Assembly: GCF_004137685.1 (NCBI RefSeq)
Contig: NZ_QYBB01000014.1
Location: forward strand, 1-64,000
Length of the DNA stretch: 64,000 bases
Source of the DNA: Lichenibacterium minor
GTDB taxonomy: Bacteria; Pseudomonadota; Alphaproteobacteria; Rhizobiales; Beijerinckiaceae
Direction of reading: 5' to 3'
Made by a program: the position numbers and the translations under genes. This document shows, in pieces, positions 23,406-31,006 of the stretch (position 1 is its first letter; each line of letters opens with the position of its first letter). Under the pieces are notes generated by a model that was not told the DNA's origin, did no database searches, and was given only the letters and a program-made list of their open reading frames with translations.

Positions 23406-23654
23406 TCACGCCGCCACCTTTCCGGCGTCGGGCGCCACGGTGGTCAGGTCGATCAGCGTGCCCGCGGGCCAGCCGAGCTTGCGGCCGCCGATCTGGACGG
23501 GCTTCGGAACCTTGCCTGTCCGGTAAAGTCGACGGAAGTGAGCGACGCTGAAGCCGAGGCCTTCGGCCATCTGTTCGACGTTCAGGATGCGGTTCCGGTC
23601 GAGAAACGCGGGCAGCGTGGCCGCTTTCTTTCCGATGTCTTGTGCCTGGGGCAT
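23406..23654 (-). CDS. AlpA/MerR-like DNA-binding protein (excisionase type)
   Basis: 82 residues from ATG 23654. The helix-turn-helix reads Asn-Val-Glu-Gln-Met-Ala-Glu-Gly-Leu-Gly-Phe-Ser-Val-Ala-His-Phe-Arg-Arg-Leu, followed by the wing Lys-Val-Pro-Lys-Pro-Val-Gln-Ile-Gly-Gly-Arg-Lys-Leu-Gly-Trp, as in AlpA and phage excisionases. Such proteins switch on integrase or direct excision. A cluster of TTTCGTAC motifs lies immediately upstream, so this is the first gene of the early operon and a likely target of the element's repressor. Confidence 0.8.
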   Translation of the reverse strand: MPQAQDIGKKAATLPAFLDRNRILNVEQMAEGLGFSVAHFRRLYRTGKVPKPVQIGGRKLGWPAGTLIDLTTVAPDAGKVAA

Positions 23655-23712
23655 TCTATGCTCCTCGGCCGCTGCTGAATGAGCGGCTGAGGGCAATAAT
23701 GATCATTGCGTT

Positions 23713-23803
23713 GTACGAAAAAACTGGCTCGTCATTTTCGTACCATACGGAAATACGCTATTCTTTTCGTATCGTACGAAAAGCGCAGCGTCCTATTTCG
23801 TAC
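23713..23803. promoter_or_regulatory. cluster of TTTCGTAC operator-like sites upstream of alpA
   Basis: GTACGAAA at 23713-23720, TTTCGTAC at 23736-23743, a degenerate TACGGAAA at 23746-23753, a perfect 21-base palindrome cttttcgta-tcg-tacgaaaag at 23763-23783, and TTTCGTAC at 23796-23803. The sites are 21-27 bases apart, about two helical turns, in A+T-rich DNA. This is what a cooperative phage repressor or autoregulator would bind. The last copy overlaps the end of the gene at 23793-24320. Confidence 0.75.
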
Positions 23804-24320
23804 GCTCGTCCTCTTCAACCTTTCGGAATAGCTCGTCTAAGCTACCCTGCCGATCATGCTCGCTGTATCTAGCGTTGATCCCATGAGGCACCGCGTTCTT
23901 CCACGGACCTTTCGCGTTAAGTTTTCGTACGGCTTCAGACGGACCTATCCCCGCTCGTCGAAGCTTCGCGAAATCGTACAACATCTTTGCAGGTATTTTT
24001 TTTGGCCGTCCCCTTCCAGGCCGTTCGTTGAGCTTTCGATCGACCATAAATCCAGGAACAACATCCTGAGCTAAGGCAAAAACGAGCAAGTGATTTCTGA
24101 TTTCCTCGGATAAACTTTTATCGATGCCGTAGTGATCAAGCAAAAGTGGTATCTTGATATACTGCTCTAACTCAACCTCTCGCCACGCTCGCTCAAGTTT
24201 TTCCTGATTTTCCTTGTTAAAATTGGCCTCTAGCTGCTCCATAGCAAAAACAAAGGATGCGCCGGGAATAGATTTTGCAAGGGCACCTTCAAATCGAGGT
24301 TTGTGGTTAAGCTTGCTCAC
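23793..24320 (-). CDS. hypothetical protein between integrase and alpA
   Basis: 175 residues from GTG 24320, which overlaps the integrase stop (GTGA). Much lower G+C and Lys/Glu-rich compared with its neighbours. The first ~100 residues are helical and acidic; the second part is basic with Arg-Pro-Gly-Arg-Gly-Arg-Pro-Lys-Lys-Ile-Pro, like an AT-hook, then Tyr-Asp-Phe-Ala-Lys-Leu-Arg-Arg-Ala-Gly-Ile-Gly-Pro-Ser-Glu-Ala-Val, which may be an HTH. It could be the regulator acting on the adjacent TTTCGTAC cluster; this is inference. Confidence 0.6.
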   Translation of the reverse strand: MSKLNHKPRFEGALAKSIPGASFVFAMEQLEANFNKENQEKLERAWREVELEQYIKIPLLLDHYGIDKSLSEEIRNHLLVFALAQDVVPGFMVDRKLNERPGRGRPKKIPAKMLYDFAKLRRAGIGPSEAVRKLNAKGPWKNAVPHGINARYSEHDRQGSLDELFRKVEEDERTK

Positions 24321-25525
24321 TTGTTAGGTTCTCCACAAGTTCCTGAAAACCCACAAAGCCGCTCGACCCGCCCCGCCCACAGCGCCAGCGCGGCCCGCTT
24401 CTCATCGCGATACGCGGCGCGGTTGTAGATTCCAGCCACCCCCGCCTTGCTGCCGCTGATGTGGTTCAGCACCGCTTCGACGACGTGCGGCTGCACCCCG
24501 AGGTCGGCCATGCCTGTCGCTGCGGTCCGTCGCAGGTCGTGAAGGCGAAACGGCGGGAGAACCGCCTTCGGACCGCGCTCGGCCCGCAACGCATCGAGCA
24601 TGCGGCGGGCATGGGCCTCACGCGCCTTTCCGAACCCAGAGAACGGCCCGGAGCGGCCGAATAGGAGGTCGCGCCCTTCCCGCTGTTCGACACCTGCGAG
24701 GATTGAGACGGCGAGCGGTGGCAGGTCCAGCAGCAGGGGCGTCTTCGACTTCGTGCGCGCGCCGGGGATGGCGAGAGTCGAGCCGGAGATCTCGCTCCAC
24801 GACAGAGCGGCGATTTCGTCGCGGCGCGCTGCGGTCAGAATGAGCAGCCGGACAATGGCGCCGAAGTCACCGTCTCCCGCGCACTGCCAGGCGAGGCGCA
24901 GCTCGTCAGCCGATAGCACGCGGTCGCGCGCCACCTCGGCGCCAGGCTTGTTCGTCCCTGCAGTAGGGTTGGCGTTGGCCAGTCCCTCGCCGATCGCCCA
25001 TGTGAAGTAGGACGACAGGGCCGCGCGGGACCGGTTGCCGGCCACGGGCCCGTTCTCTCGTGCGATTTCCAGAAGGCGTGCCGCGACGCGGGGCCGGTCA
25101 ACGGAGGCGAGCGGCATATCCAACAAGGGGGCCCAGTGGACATCCATGTACCGGCGCGTCCCATCGTAGGTGCTCGGGCGCTGGCGGGCCTGGGCATGGG
25201 TCAGGAAGTTCTGCAGGGTCGAGCGAATGGTGACGGACTGTGCCTTGACCTTCTCGGCCTTGGCGAAGGCCGGATCTTCGCCAAGCGACACGCGGGCTAG
25301 GGCGGCCTTGGCGCGCTTCCGAGCTTCATCCGGGTCGACCGTCTCGACCGTGCCCAGCGTGAGCCGGCGCTGTTTCGTGCCGACGCGGTACTGCGCCAGC
25401 CAGGTTCGCTTCCCGCCGGCGCGCAGCCTCAGGCCGAAGCCGGGCAGATCGTCGTCGAAAACGATCGTCTCGGCCTTGCCGGGCGGGATCGAGATCCTGG
25501 CGAGGTTCCCCTTTGTGAGGCGCAC
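24317..25525 (-). CDS. tyrosine-recombinase integrase of the element
   Basis: 402 residues from GTG 25525, chosen because it begins the typical Arg-Leu-Thr-Lys opening; the frame continues upstream to 25627 but over att-region sequence. The N-terminal part has the DUF4102-like Leu-Pro-Gly-Phe-Gly-Leu-Arg-Leu-Arg, then a SAM-like core-binding domain, and the catalytic domain from ~215: Ala-Ala-Arg-Arg-Asp-Glu-Ile (first Arg), His-Asp-Leu-Arg-Arg-Thr-Ala-Ala-Thr (His-x-x-Arg), and a late Asn-His ... Tyr-Asn-Arg-Ala-Ala-Tyr with the nucleophilic Tyr. It integrates the element into the tRNA-Lys locus whose 3' half lies ~160 bases upstream. Confidence 0.92.
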   Translation of the reverse strand: MRLTKGNLARISIPPGKAETIVFDDDLPGFGLRLRAGGKRTWLAQYRVGTKQRRLTLGTVETVDPDEARKRAKAALARVSLGEDPAFAKAEKVKAQSVTIRSTLQNFLTHAQARQRPSTYDGTRRYMDVHWAPLLDMPLASVDRPRVAARLLEIARENGPVAGNRSRAALSSYFTWAIGEGLANANPTAGTNKPGAEVARDRVLSADELRLAWQCAGDGDFGAIVRLLILTAARRDEIAALSWSEISGSTLAIPGARTKSKTPLLLDLPPLAVSILAGVEQREGRDLLFGRSGPFSGFGKAREAHARRMLDALRAERGPKAVLPPFRLHDLRRTAATGMADLGVQPHVVEAVLNHISGSKAGVAGIYNRAAYRDEKRAALALWAGRVERLCGFSGTCGEPNK

Positions 25526-25682
25526 GGCGGTCGACCCTCGATTTTGGGAAGCAATTGGGAAGCACCCTTGCGCGCTGTCATGCGCGCTTCTGATCCCATT
25601 AATCAGGCTGTATCGCCTGTTTAGCAAGGGGCTTTTGACGCTGCGCAGCTTCCCAATCAGCTATGCTCAGATAGACAACAGG

Positions 25683-25728
25683 ACTTTTAATCAGGATGTC
25701 CCGGGTTCGAGCCCCGGCGCGCTCACCA
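25683..25728 (+). other. attachment repeat: 3' part of tRNA-Lys(UUU)
   Basis: The sequence from the anticodon loop (acttttaa, anticodon TTT) through the 3' anticodon stem tcagg, the T-arm ccggg-ttcgagc-cccgg, the acceptor strand cgcgctc, discriminator a and cca matches tRNA-Lys exactly in plan. The 5' part is missing: the preceding caggaca does not pair with tcagg and no gagcgcg acceptor strand lies within 80 bases. This is therefore the duplicate att end of the element; the intact tRNA gene must be at its other end, left of the window. Confidence 0.85.
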
Positions 25729-25811
25729 CCCGGGGCCTGCACCACCACCGTCCGACCTGTCGACGCCGAGGGTCTGCCAGACTCGCGACGGCCCGATCCG
25801 TGGCGGGCGGT

Positions 25812-26734
25812 TCAGAAGCCGACGTCGCGGGCCCCTTTCATTGCCAGGATCGCACGCGCCTCGTCGGGGGTCGCCACCGCGAGGCCGAGCCCTTCGAGGA
25901 TGGAGCGGACGCGCCGCACCTGGGCGGCGTTGGTGCGGGCGAGCACGCCCGGCCCGTCCCACAGCGAATCCTCCAAGCCGACGCGGACGTTGCCCCCATG
26001 CTGGCCGCCTGCGCGGCGACCCGCATCTGGGCGGCGCCGGCACCGAGGACGGACCAGCGGTAGGCATCACCGAACAGGCGGTCGGCGGTGCGCCTCAGGT
26101 GCAGCACGTCCTCGGCGTGGGTGCCGATGCCGCCGAGGATGCCGAACACCGTCTGCACGAACAGCGGCGGCGTGACGAGCCCGCGGTCGAGCACATGCGC
26201 GAGGTTGTACAGGTGGGCCGTGTCGTAGCATTCGAACTCGAAGCGCGTGCCGTTCTCGGCGCAGGTGTGCAGCACGTGCTCGATGTCGGCGAAGGTGTTG
26301 CGGAACACGAGGTCGCGGCTGTTCTCCAGCGCGGCCCGCTCCCAATCGTGCTGGAAGGCCGCGTAGCGGTTCAGCATGGGGAACAGGCCGAAGTTCATCG
26401 AACCCATGTTGAGCGACGCCACCTCGGGCTTCAGCGTCGCGGCGGGACGGAGCCGCTCTTCCAGGGTCATCGAGGGCGCGCCGCCCGTGGTGAGGTTCAC
26501 CACGGCATCGGTGCGCTGGCGGATGGACGGCAGGAAACGCATGAAGGCCTCCACGCTCTGGTCCGGGCGGCCCGTCGCGGGATCGCGGGCATGGAGGTGG
26601 AGGATCGCGGCGCCCGCCTCGGCGGCGCCCACCGCCGCGTGGGCGATCTGCTCCGGCGTGACGGGCAGGTGGGGCGACATCGAAGGCGTGTGGATCGCGC
26701 CCGTGACCGCGCAGGTGATGATGACCTTGCCCAT
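25812..26734 (-). pseudogene. beta-keto acid cleavage enzyme (BKACE, former DUF849), frameshifted
   Basis: Residues 1-~245 are a good BKACE: Cys-Ala-Val-Thr-Gly at the start, the zinc ligands His-Leu-His-Ala-Arg-Asp, Asn-Leu-Thr-Thr-Gly-Gly and Gly-Ile-Gly-Thr. BKACEs cleave beta-keto acids with acetyl-CoA, zinc-dependently. After Ala-Ser-Met-Gly the reading frame turns into Arg/Pro/Ser-rich nonsense and stops at 25838. Adding one base in the C-run at 25993-25997 restores Gly-Gly-Asn-Val-Arg-Val-Gly-Leu-Glu-Asp-Ser-Leu-Trp and a normal end at 25812 (307 residues). It is either a real recent inactivation or a sequencing/assembly error. The partner dehydrogenase gene is intact 12 bases upstream. 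Confidence 0.8.
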
Positions 26735-26746
26735 TGGCGCCGTCTC

Positions 26747-27691
26747 TCAGTCGCCGATCGCGGCGGCGGCCGCGCGCTTGTGGGCCAGCAGCGCCATCAG
26801 GCGCCGGTCCCGCCACACTTGACGCTCCGCGAGGTCGCCGCGGGGCAGCCGCCCGGCGCGGTCCGCCTCGATGGCGTCCATCACGGGGCCGGACCAGTCG
26901 ACGCGGCGGTCCATCTGGGCGGACAGCCCTGCGCACATGGCCTGATAGCGCTCGGCGTAGTCGCGCACGCCGCCCGGCGCGTTGAGATCGATGGTTTCGA
27001 ACGGCCCCATGAAGCTCCAGCGCAGCGCCAGCCCGTCGCGGACGCCGATGTCGACGTCCTCGGCCGACGCGTAGCCGTCCGCGACGAGGCGGAAACATTC
27101 CTCCAGCAGCGCCGCCTGCAGGCGGTTCATGATGAAGCCGTCGATCTCGCGCTTCATCGTCAGCGGGTTCTGGCCGCAGCCGCGCATGAAGCCGGCCGCG
27201 CGCTCGACCGTTTCCGGTGACGTCCAGGGCGAAGGCACGACTTCGATGGCCGGCACGAGGTAGGGCGGGTTGATGGGGTGGCAGACCAGGCAGCGGGCGC
27301 GACCCTGCAGGTGCTCCTGGAAGGACGAGGGCAGCAGAGCCGAGGTCGAGGACGCCAGCGTGGCGGACGGCGGGGCCGACCGGTCGAGCTCCGAAAACAG
27401 GGCGCGCTTCAGGTCGACGCGCTCCGGCGCCGATTCCTGCGCATGCCCGACGCCGGACAGGGCTTCGGCGAGGTCCTGGTGCGGGGACATCAGGGCCCGC
27501 ACCGCGGAAGGCTCGGATCCGCGCAGCAGGCCCTGGGCGGCGAGGGCGGGCAGGACGCCGTCGGCGAAGGCGAGCGCGGCGGACAGCGCGGCGGGATCGC
27601 GGTCCCACAGCCGCACCTCGTGGCCCGCCCGCGCGAAGCTGATGGCCCAGGCGCGGCCGACCAGGCCCGCCCCGATGATCGCCGTCCTCAT
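26747..27691 (-). CDS. 3-hydroxyacyl-CoA dehydrogenase family (L-gulonate 3-dehydrogenase/lambda-crystallin type)
   Basis: 314 residues. An N-terminal Rossmann fold begins Ile-Ile-Gly-Ala-Gly-Leu-Val-Gly-Arg-Ala-Trp-Ala. Catalytic region His-Pro-Ile-Asn-Pro-Pro-Tyr-Leu-Val-Pro-Ala-Ile-Glu-Val-Val (about 140-155) and the C-terminal helical domain with Glu-Ile-Asp-Gly-Phe-Ile-Met-Asn-Arg-Leu-Gln and Gly-Pro-Phe-Glu-Thr follow the lambda-crystallin/CRYL1 pattern rather than fatty-acid HAD. It would oxidise a beta-hydroxy acid with NAD+ to a beta-keto acid, the substrate type of the adjacent BKACE. Carnitine dehydrogenase is the main alternative. Confidence 0.85.
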   Translation of the reverse strand: MRTAIIGAGLVGRAWAISFARAGHEVRLWDRDPAALSAALAFADGVLPALAAQGLLRGSEPSAVRALMSPHQDLAEALSGVGHAQESAPERVDLKRALFSELDRSAPPSATLASSTSALLPSSFQEHLQGRARCLVCHPINPPYLVPAIEVVPSPWTSPETVERAAGFMRGCGQNPLTMKREIDGFIMNRLQAALLEECFRLVADGYASAEDVDIGVRDGLALRWSFMGPFETIDLNAPGGVRDYAERYQAMCAGLSAQMDRRVDWSGPVMDAIEADRAGRLPRGDLAERQVWRDRRLMALLAHKRAAAAAIGD

Positions 27692-27846
27692 GGCGCCCTC
27701 CCCCCGCGATCGTCAGGCGGGTCTTCGCGCCCGCCGAAGGCAGCCTAGCGAAGATGCGACGGGCACGCGAGGGCCGCGGTTAACCTTTCATTGACCGTCA
27801 TCCGTTTAGGTTCTGTTCTCATCGGACCAGAGCAACGGAGCACGGC

Positions 27847-28116
27847 ATGGGCGGATCGGTCGGGATCGCGGGGGAGCGGATCCGCTCCTTCATCGAGCGC
27901 GTCGAGCAGATCGAGGAGGAGCTGAAGGCCCTCACCGAGGGCAAGAAGGAGGTCTTCCTCGAAGCCAAGGGCGAAGGCTTCGACGTCAAGGTGCTGAAGG
28001 AGATCCTGAAGATCCGCAAGCAGGACAAGGACCAGCGCGACGAGCAGGAATCGCTGCTCGACCTCTACATGCAGGCCATGGAGGACAGCGAAGAGCCGAT
28101 GAAGAAGGCGGCCTGA
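27847..28116 (+). CDS. gapR: GapR, DUF2312 nucleoid-associated protein
   Basis: 89 residues spanning the DUF2312 domain: Ile-Arg-Ser-Phe-Ile-Glu-Arg-Val-Glu, Glu-Ala-Lys-Gly-Glu-Gly-Phe-Asp-Val-Lys-Val, Leu-Lys-Ile-Arg-Lys-Gln-Asp, and Leu-Leu-Asp-Leu-Tyr. GapR of Caulobacter forms clamps on overtwisted DNA ahead of replication and transcription and stimulates topoisomerases. The protein is strongly coiled-coil. It is a single gene in its own orientation, with a 155-base upstream gap holding its promoter. Confidence 0.9.
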   Translation: MGGSVGIAGERIRSFIERVEQIEEELKALTEGKKEVFLEAKGEGFDVKVLKEILKIRKQDKDQRDEQESLLDLYMQAMEDSEEPMKKAA

Positions 28117-28272
28117 CGCGCGCGGCGGCGCGGGACTTCCGAACGTAGAATCCCGCGACGTCGTCCCAGGCGGACGATCCAAGCTTCGCCGCCGGAGTCG
28201 GGCTCGGGACGGCGCCTGACGGGGCGGCAGAGCCCGCGGGGGCGGCGGATGCGCCATCCTCCCGGGCCGCGG

Positions 28273-28503
28273 TCACAGATAGGCGAACATCGCCAGGATC
28301 AGCAGGAACACGAGGGCCGACAGGCCCGTCGTCCACAGCGCCTTGACGGCGAGACGCGGCAGCATCGGCGCGCCGGGGTCGGTGCCGGGCACGACCTCGC
28401 GCGACTCCTCCTGCGACCGCACCCCGAACGGCAGCACCGCGAAGAGCACGATCCACCAGGTGGTGAAGTAGATCGCGACCGCCATCGGCACGGGGATCGG
28501 CAT
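28273..28503 (-). CDS. DUF1467 family small membrane protein
   Basis: 76 residues with two membrane spans: residues ~5-26 (Ala-Ile-Tyr-Phe-Thr-Thr-Trp-Trp-Ile-Val-Leu-Phe) and ~53-74. The loop contains Pro-Phe-Gly-Val-Arg-Ser-Gln-Glu, the usual DUF1467 motif. The family is conserved in alphaproteobacteria downstream of RNase J; its function is unknown. It is 31 bases after the rnj stop and probably co-transcribed. Confidence 0.85.
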   Translation of the reverse strand: MPIPVPMAVAIYFTTWWIVLFAVLPFGVRSQEESREVVPGTDPGAPMLPRLAVKALWTTGLSALVFLLILAMFAYL

Positions 28504-28534
28504 GCTCAGCCCATCCCACGCGCCGACGACATCG

Positions 28535-30202
28535 TCACGCCTCGACGATCAGGACGTGGACGAGGGGCTTCTTGCCCCAGGCATGGCCGACCGCGCCCCG
28601 CACCGAACGCTCGATGGCGTTGGCGGCGGCGTCGGGGTCGCGCCGCTTGCCGCGGCCGAGGTTGTCGATCGTGTTGAAGATCGCCTCGTCGACCACGACG
28701 TCCATGCCCTTGCCGTCGCGCGTGCGGCCCGGCAGGCCGCTCATCAGCACGTCCGGGTCGCCCTGCACCTCGCCGCGCGCGTTGAAGCACACCGCGATCG
28801 AGATCACGCCCGCGAAGGCCAGCTTGGTGCGCGCCGCGATGGCGGGATCGTTCGCCGCCACCACGACGTGACCGTCCTTGGCGAGCTGGCCGTGCTTCAC
28901 CTGGTCGGCGATGCCGGGCTGGCCGGGCGCCAGCACCACCATGTCGCCGTTGCGGGCCTTCACGACTTCGGGAACGCCGAGCGACTTGGCGAAGGCGGCG
29001 TGTTCGGCGAGGTGCAGCGGCTCGCCGTGGGCCGGAACGGCGATCTGGGGCCGGACCCAGCCGTAGAACTTGGCGACCTCGGCGCGGCGCGGATGTCCCG
29101 ACACGTGGACCATGTGGGTCCGGTCGGTGATGACCTCGACGCCCTGGGCCACGAGCCCGTTGATGATCTTGCCGACCTCGCGCTCGTTGCCCGGGATGGT
29201 GCGCGACGAGAAGATCACGCGGTCGCCCGCCGCCAGGCGGACGTCGCCGTAATCGTCCTGCGCCATGCGGGCCAGGGCGGCGCGGGGCTCGCCCTGGCTG
29301 CCGGTGGCGAGCAGCACGGTGTTCTTGCGGTCGAGCTGAGAATAGCGCTCGGTCGAGAAGAAGGGGGGCACGCCGTCGAGGTAGCCGCATTCGCGCGCGA
29401 CGCCGATGGTGCGCTCCATGGCGCGGCCGCCGATGACGACGCTGCGCCCCGTCGCCTGGGCGGCGTCCGCCACGGCGCGGAGCCGGCTGACGTTGGACGC
29501 GAAGGTGGTGACGACCACCCGGCCCGGCGCGTCGGCGATGAGCTGGAGGAGGTTTTCCGCCACTTCCTTCTCGGACGGGCTCTCGCCCTCGCGCATGATG
29601 TTGGTCGAGTCGCAGACCAGCGCCAGCACCCCCTCGTCGCCGATGGCGGTGAGGCGTTCGGCGTCGGTCGGGGGCCCCATGGTGGGGGTCGGGTCGATCT
29701 TCCAGTCGCCGGAATGCACCACGGTGCCGAGCGGCGTGCGGATGGCCAGCGCGCAGGATTCGGGGATCGAGTGGGCCACCGGCACGAACTCGATCTCGAA
29801 CGGCCCAAGCTTGATGCGGCCGCCGATCTGCACGGTCTCGATTTCGAGCTTCGACAGGCTCATGTCGTTGGCGTGCTTGGCGTTGAGCAGGCCCGCGGCG
29901 AAGCGCGTCGCGAAGACCCGGCACCCCAGCCGCGGCCACTGGTCGGCCACGGCGCCGATGTGGTCCTCGTGCGCGTGGGTGATGATCAGGCCCAGCAGGT
30001 CCTTGCGGATCGACTCCACGAAGGTGAGGTCGGGCAGGAGTAGGTCGATCCCCGGGAGGTCAGGTCCAGCGAAGGACAGCCCCAGGTCGATCATGATGTA
30101 TTTGCGTCTCGCGGGCGGCCCGAAGCCGTAGAGCGCGGCGTTCATGCCGATTTCGCCCAAGCCACCGAGCGCGCAGAAGACCAGTTCTTCGCCGCCGTCC
30201 AT
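28535..30202 (-). CDS. rnj: ribonuclease J
   Basis: 555 residues, full length. Metallo-beta-lactamase domain with the zinc motif Thr-His-Ala-His-Glu-Asp-His-Ile-Gly (about 74-82), His-Ser-Ile-Pro-Glu-Ser, and the His-Ser-Gly-Asp-Trp-Lys strand; beta-CASP part with Gly-Ser-Gln-Gly-Glu-Pro and His-Val-Ser-Gly-His; C-terminal Gly/Asp domain. RNase J has 5'-3' exonuclease and endonuclease activity in mRNA turnover and rRNA maturation. It follows nuoN-birA in the same direction, the common Rhizobiales arrangement, here without the pantothenate kinase gene coaX that often lies between. Confidence 0.95.
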   Translation of the reverse strand: MDGGEELVFCALGGLGEIGMNAALYGFGPPARRKYIMIDLGLSFAGPDLPGIDLLLPDLTFVESIRKDLLGLIITHAHEDHIGAVADQWPRLGCRVFATRFAAGLLNAKHANDMSLSKLEIETVQIGGRIKLGPFEIEFVPVAHSIPESCALAIRTPLGTVVHSGDWKIDPTPTMGPPTDAERLTAIGDEGVLALVCDSTNIMREGESPSEKEVAENLLQLIADAPGRVVVTTFASNVSRLRAVADAAQATGRSVVIGGRAMERTIGVARECGYLDGVPPFFSTERYSQLDRKNTVLLATGSQGEPRAALARMAQDDYGDVRLAAGDRVIFSSRTIPGNEREVGKIINGLVAQGVEVITDRTHMVHVSGHPRRAEVAKFYGWVRPQIAVPAHGEPLHLAEHAAFAKSLGVPEVVKARNGDMVVLAPGQPGIADQVKHGQLAKDGHVVVAANDPAIAARTKLAFAGVISIAVCFNARGEVQGDPDVLMSGLPGRTRDGKGMDVVVDEAIFNTIDNLGRGKRRDPDAAANAIERSVRGAVGHAWGKKPLVHVLIVEA

Positions 30203-30220
30203 TGTTCACCTTCGTTCCCA

Positions 30221-31003
30221 TTACGATGCGGCGGTCATATCCGCCAAAAACACATCGCCCGCTTCCACGGTCAAACAACCCGAACCCGTCTCGAGAATCA
30301 GCCTGCCGTCGTCGTCGACGGTCTTGAAGGTCCCCACATGCGTGGCGTCCGGCCGCGCCACCGCGAGCGGGGTGCCCGGCGGGAGCGCGTGGTCGAGCCA
30401 CGCCCGGCGGATGCCGGCGAAATTCCGGCCCCGGTCCCAAAGGTCCAGGGCATCGATGGCCGAAGCCGACAGCGCCGCGAACAGGGCGTCGCGCGTGCCG
30501 GCCTCCCCGGCCAGCAGGCCGAGATGCGTCGTCGGGTAACTTAGGTGCGTCGGGTGCGACGCGCAATTGACCCCGAAGCCGAGGACGGCCGAAAAGCCGG
30601 ACGAATGCGCGCTTCGCCCGCCCGACGTGCCTTCCACCAGGAGCCCGGCGAGCTTCGCACCGCCGCAGAGCACGTCGTTGGGCCATTTCAGGGCGATGCC
30701 CATGCCCTCGCCGGCCACAGCAACCAGCGCCTTCACCACCGCCACGCCCGCCACGAAGGCGAGCTGCGGCGCCAACCTCTGCGGGCACGGGTCGACGAGC
30801 AGCAGCGAAGCGTGATGATTGCCGGCCGGCGAGTCCCAGGCACGGCCGATGCGGCCTCGGCCGGCCGTCTGCCGGTCGGCCAGCACCCAGAGCCGCCCGG
30901 GATCGCCGGCCCGGCCCCGCTCCAGCGCCTCCTCGTTGGTGGAGCCGATGCTGGCGTGGTGGTGGAGGCGGTACCCGCGCTCGCGCGCGGCCGGATGCAG
31001 CAC
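30221..31003 (-). CDS. birA: biotin--[acetyl-CoA carboxylase] ligase
   Basis: 260 residues, the short monofunctional form without the N-terminal HTH repressor domain. Ser-Thr-Asn near 20-22, the biotin/ATP loop Gly-Arg-Gly-Arg-Ile-Gly-Arg (about 48-54), and Leu-Lys-Trp-Pro-Asn-Asp-Val (about 103-109) are intact, and a short SH3-like C-terminal domain follows. It attaches biotin to carboxylase carrier proteins. It starts three bases after nuoN and is transcribed with it. Confidence 0.93.
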   Translation of the reverse strand: MLHPAARERGYRLHHHASIGSTNEEALERGRAGDPGRLWVLADRQTAGRGRIGRAWDSPAGNHHASLLLVDPCPQRLAPQLAFVAGVAVVKALVAVAGEGMGIALKWPNDVLCGGAKLAGLLVEGTSGGRSAHSSGFSAVLGFGVNCASHPTHLSYPTTHLGLLAGEAGTRDALFAALSASAIDALDLWDRGRNFAGIRRAWLDHALPPGTPLAVARPDATHVGTFKTVDDDGRLILETGSGCLTVEAGDVFLADMTAAS

Positions 31004-31006
31004 CGT

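Noticed and set aside
25630..25728. Complete tRNA-Lys gene
   Set aside because: No 5' acceptor strand or D-arm precedes the 3' half, and the 5' anticodon stem does not pair.
28506..29939. 477-codon minus-strand frame within rnj
   Set aside because: Alternate frame of RNase J; Arg/Gly/Ala-rich with no domain.
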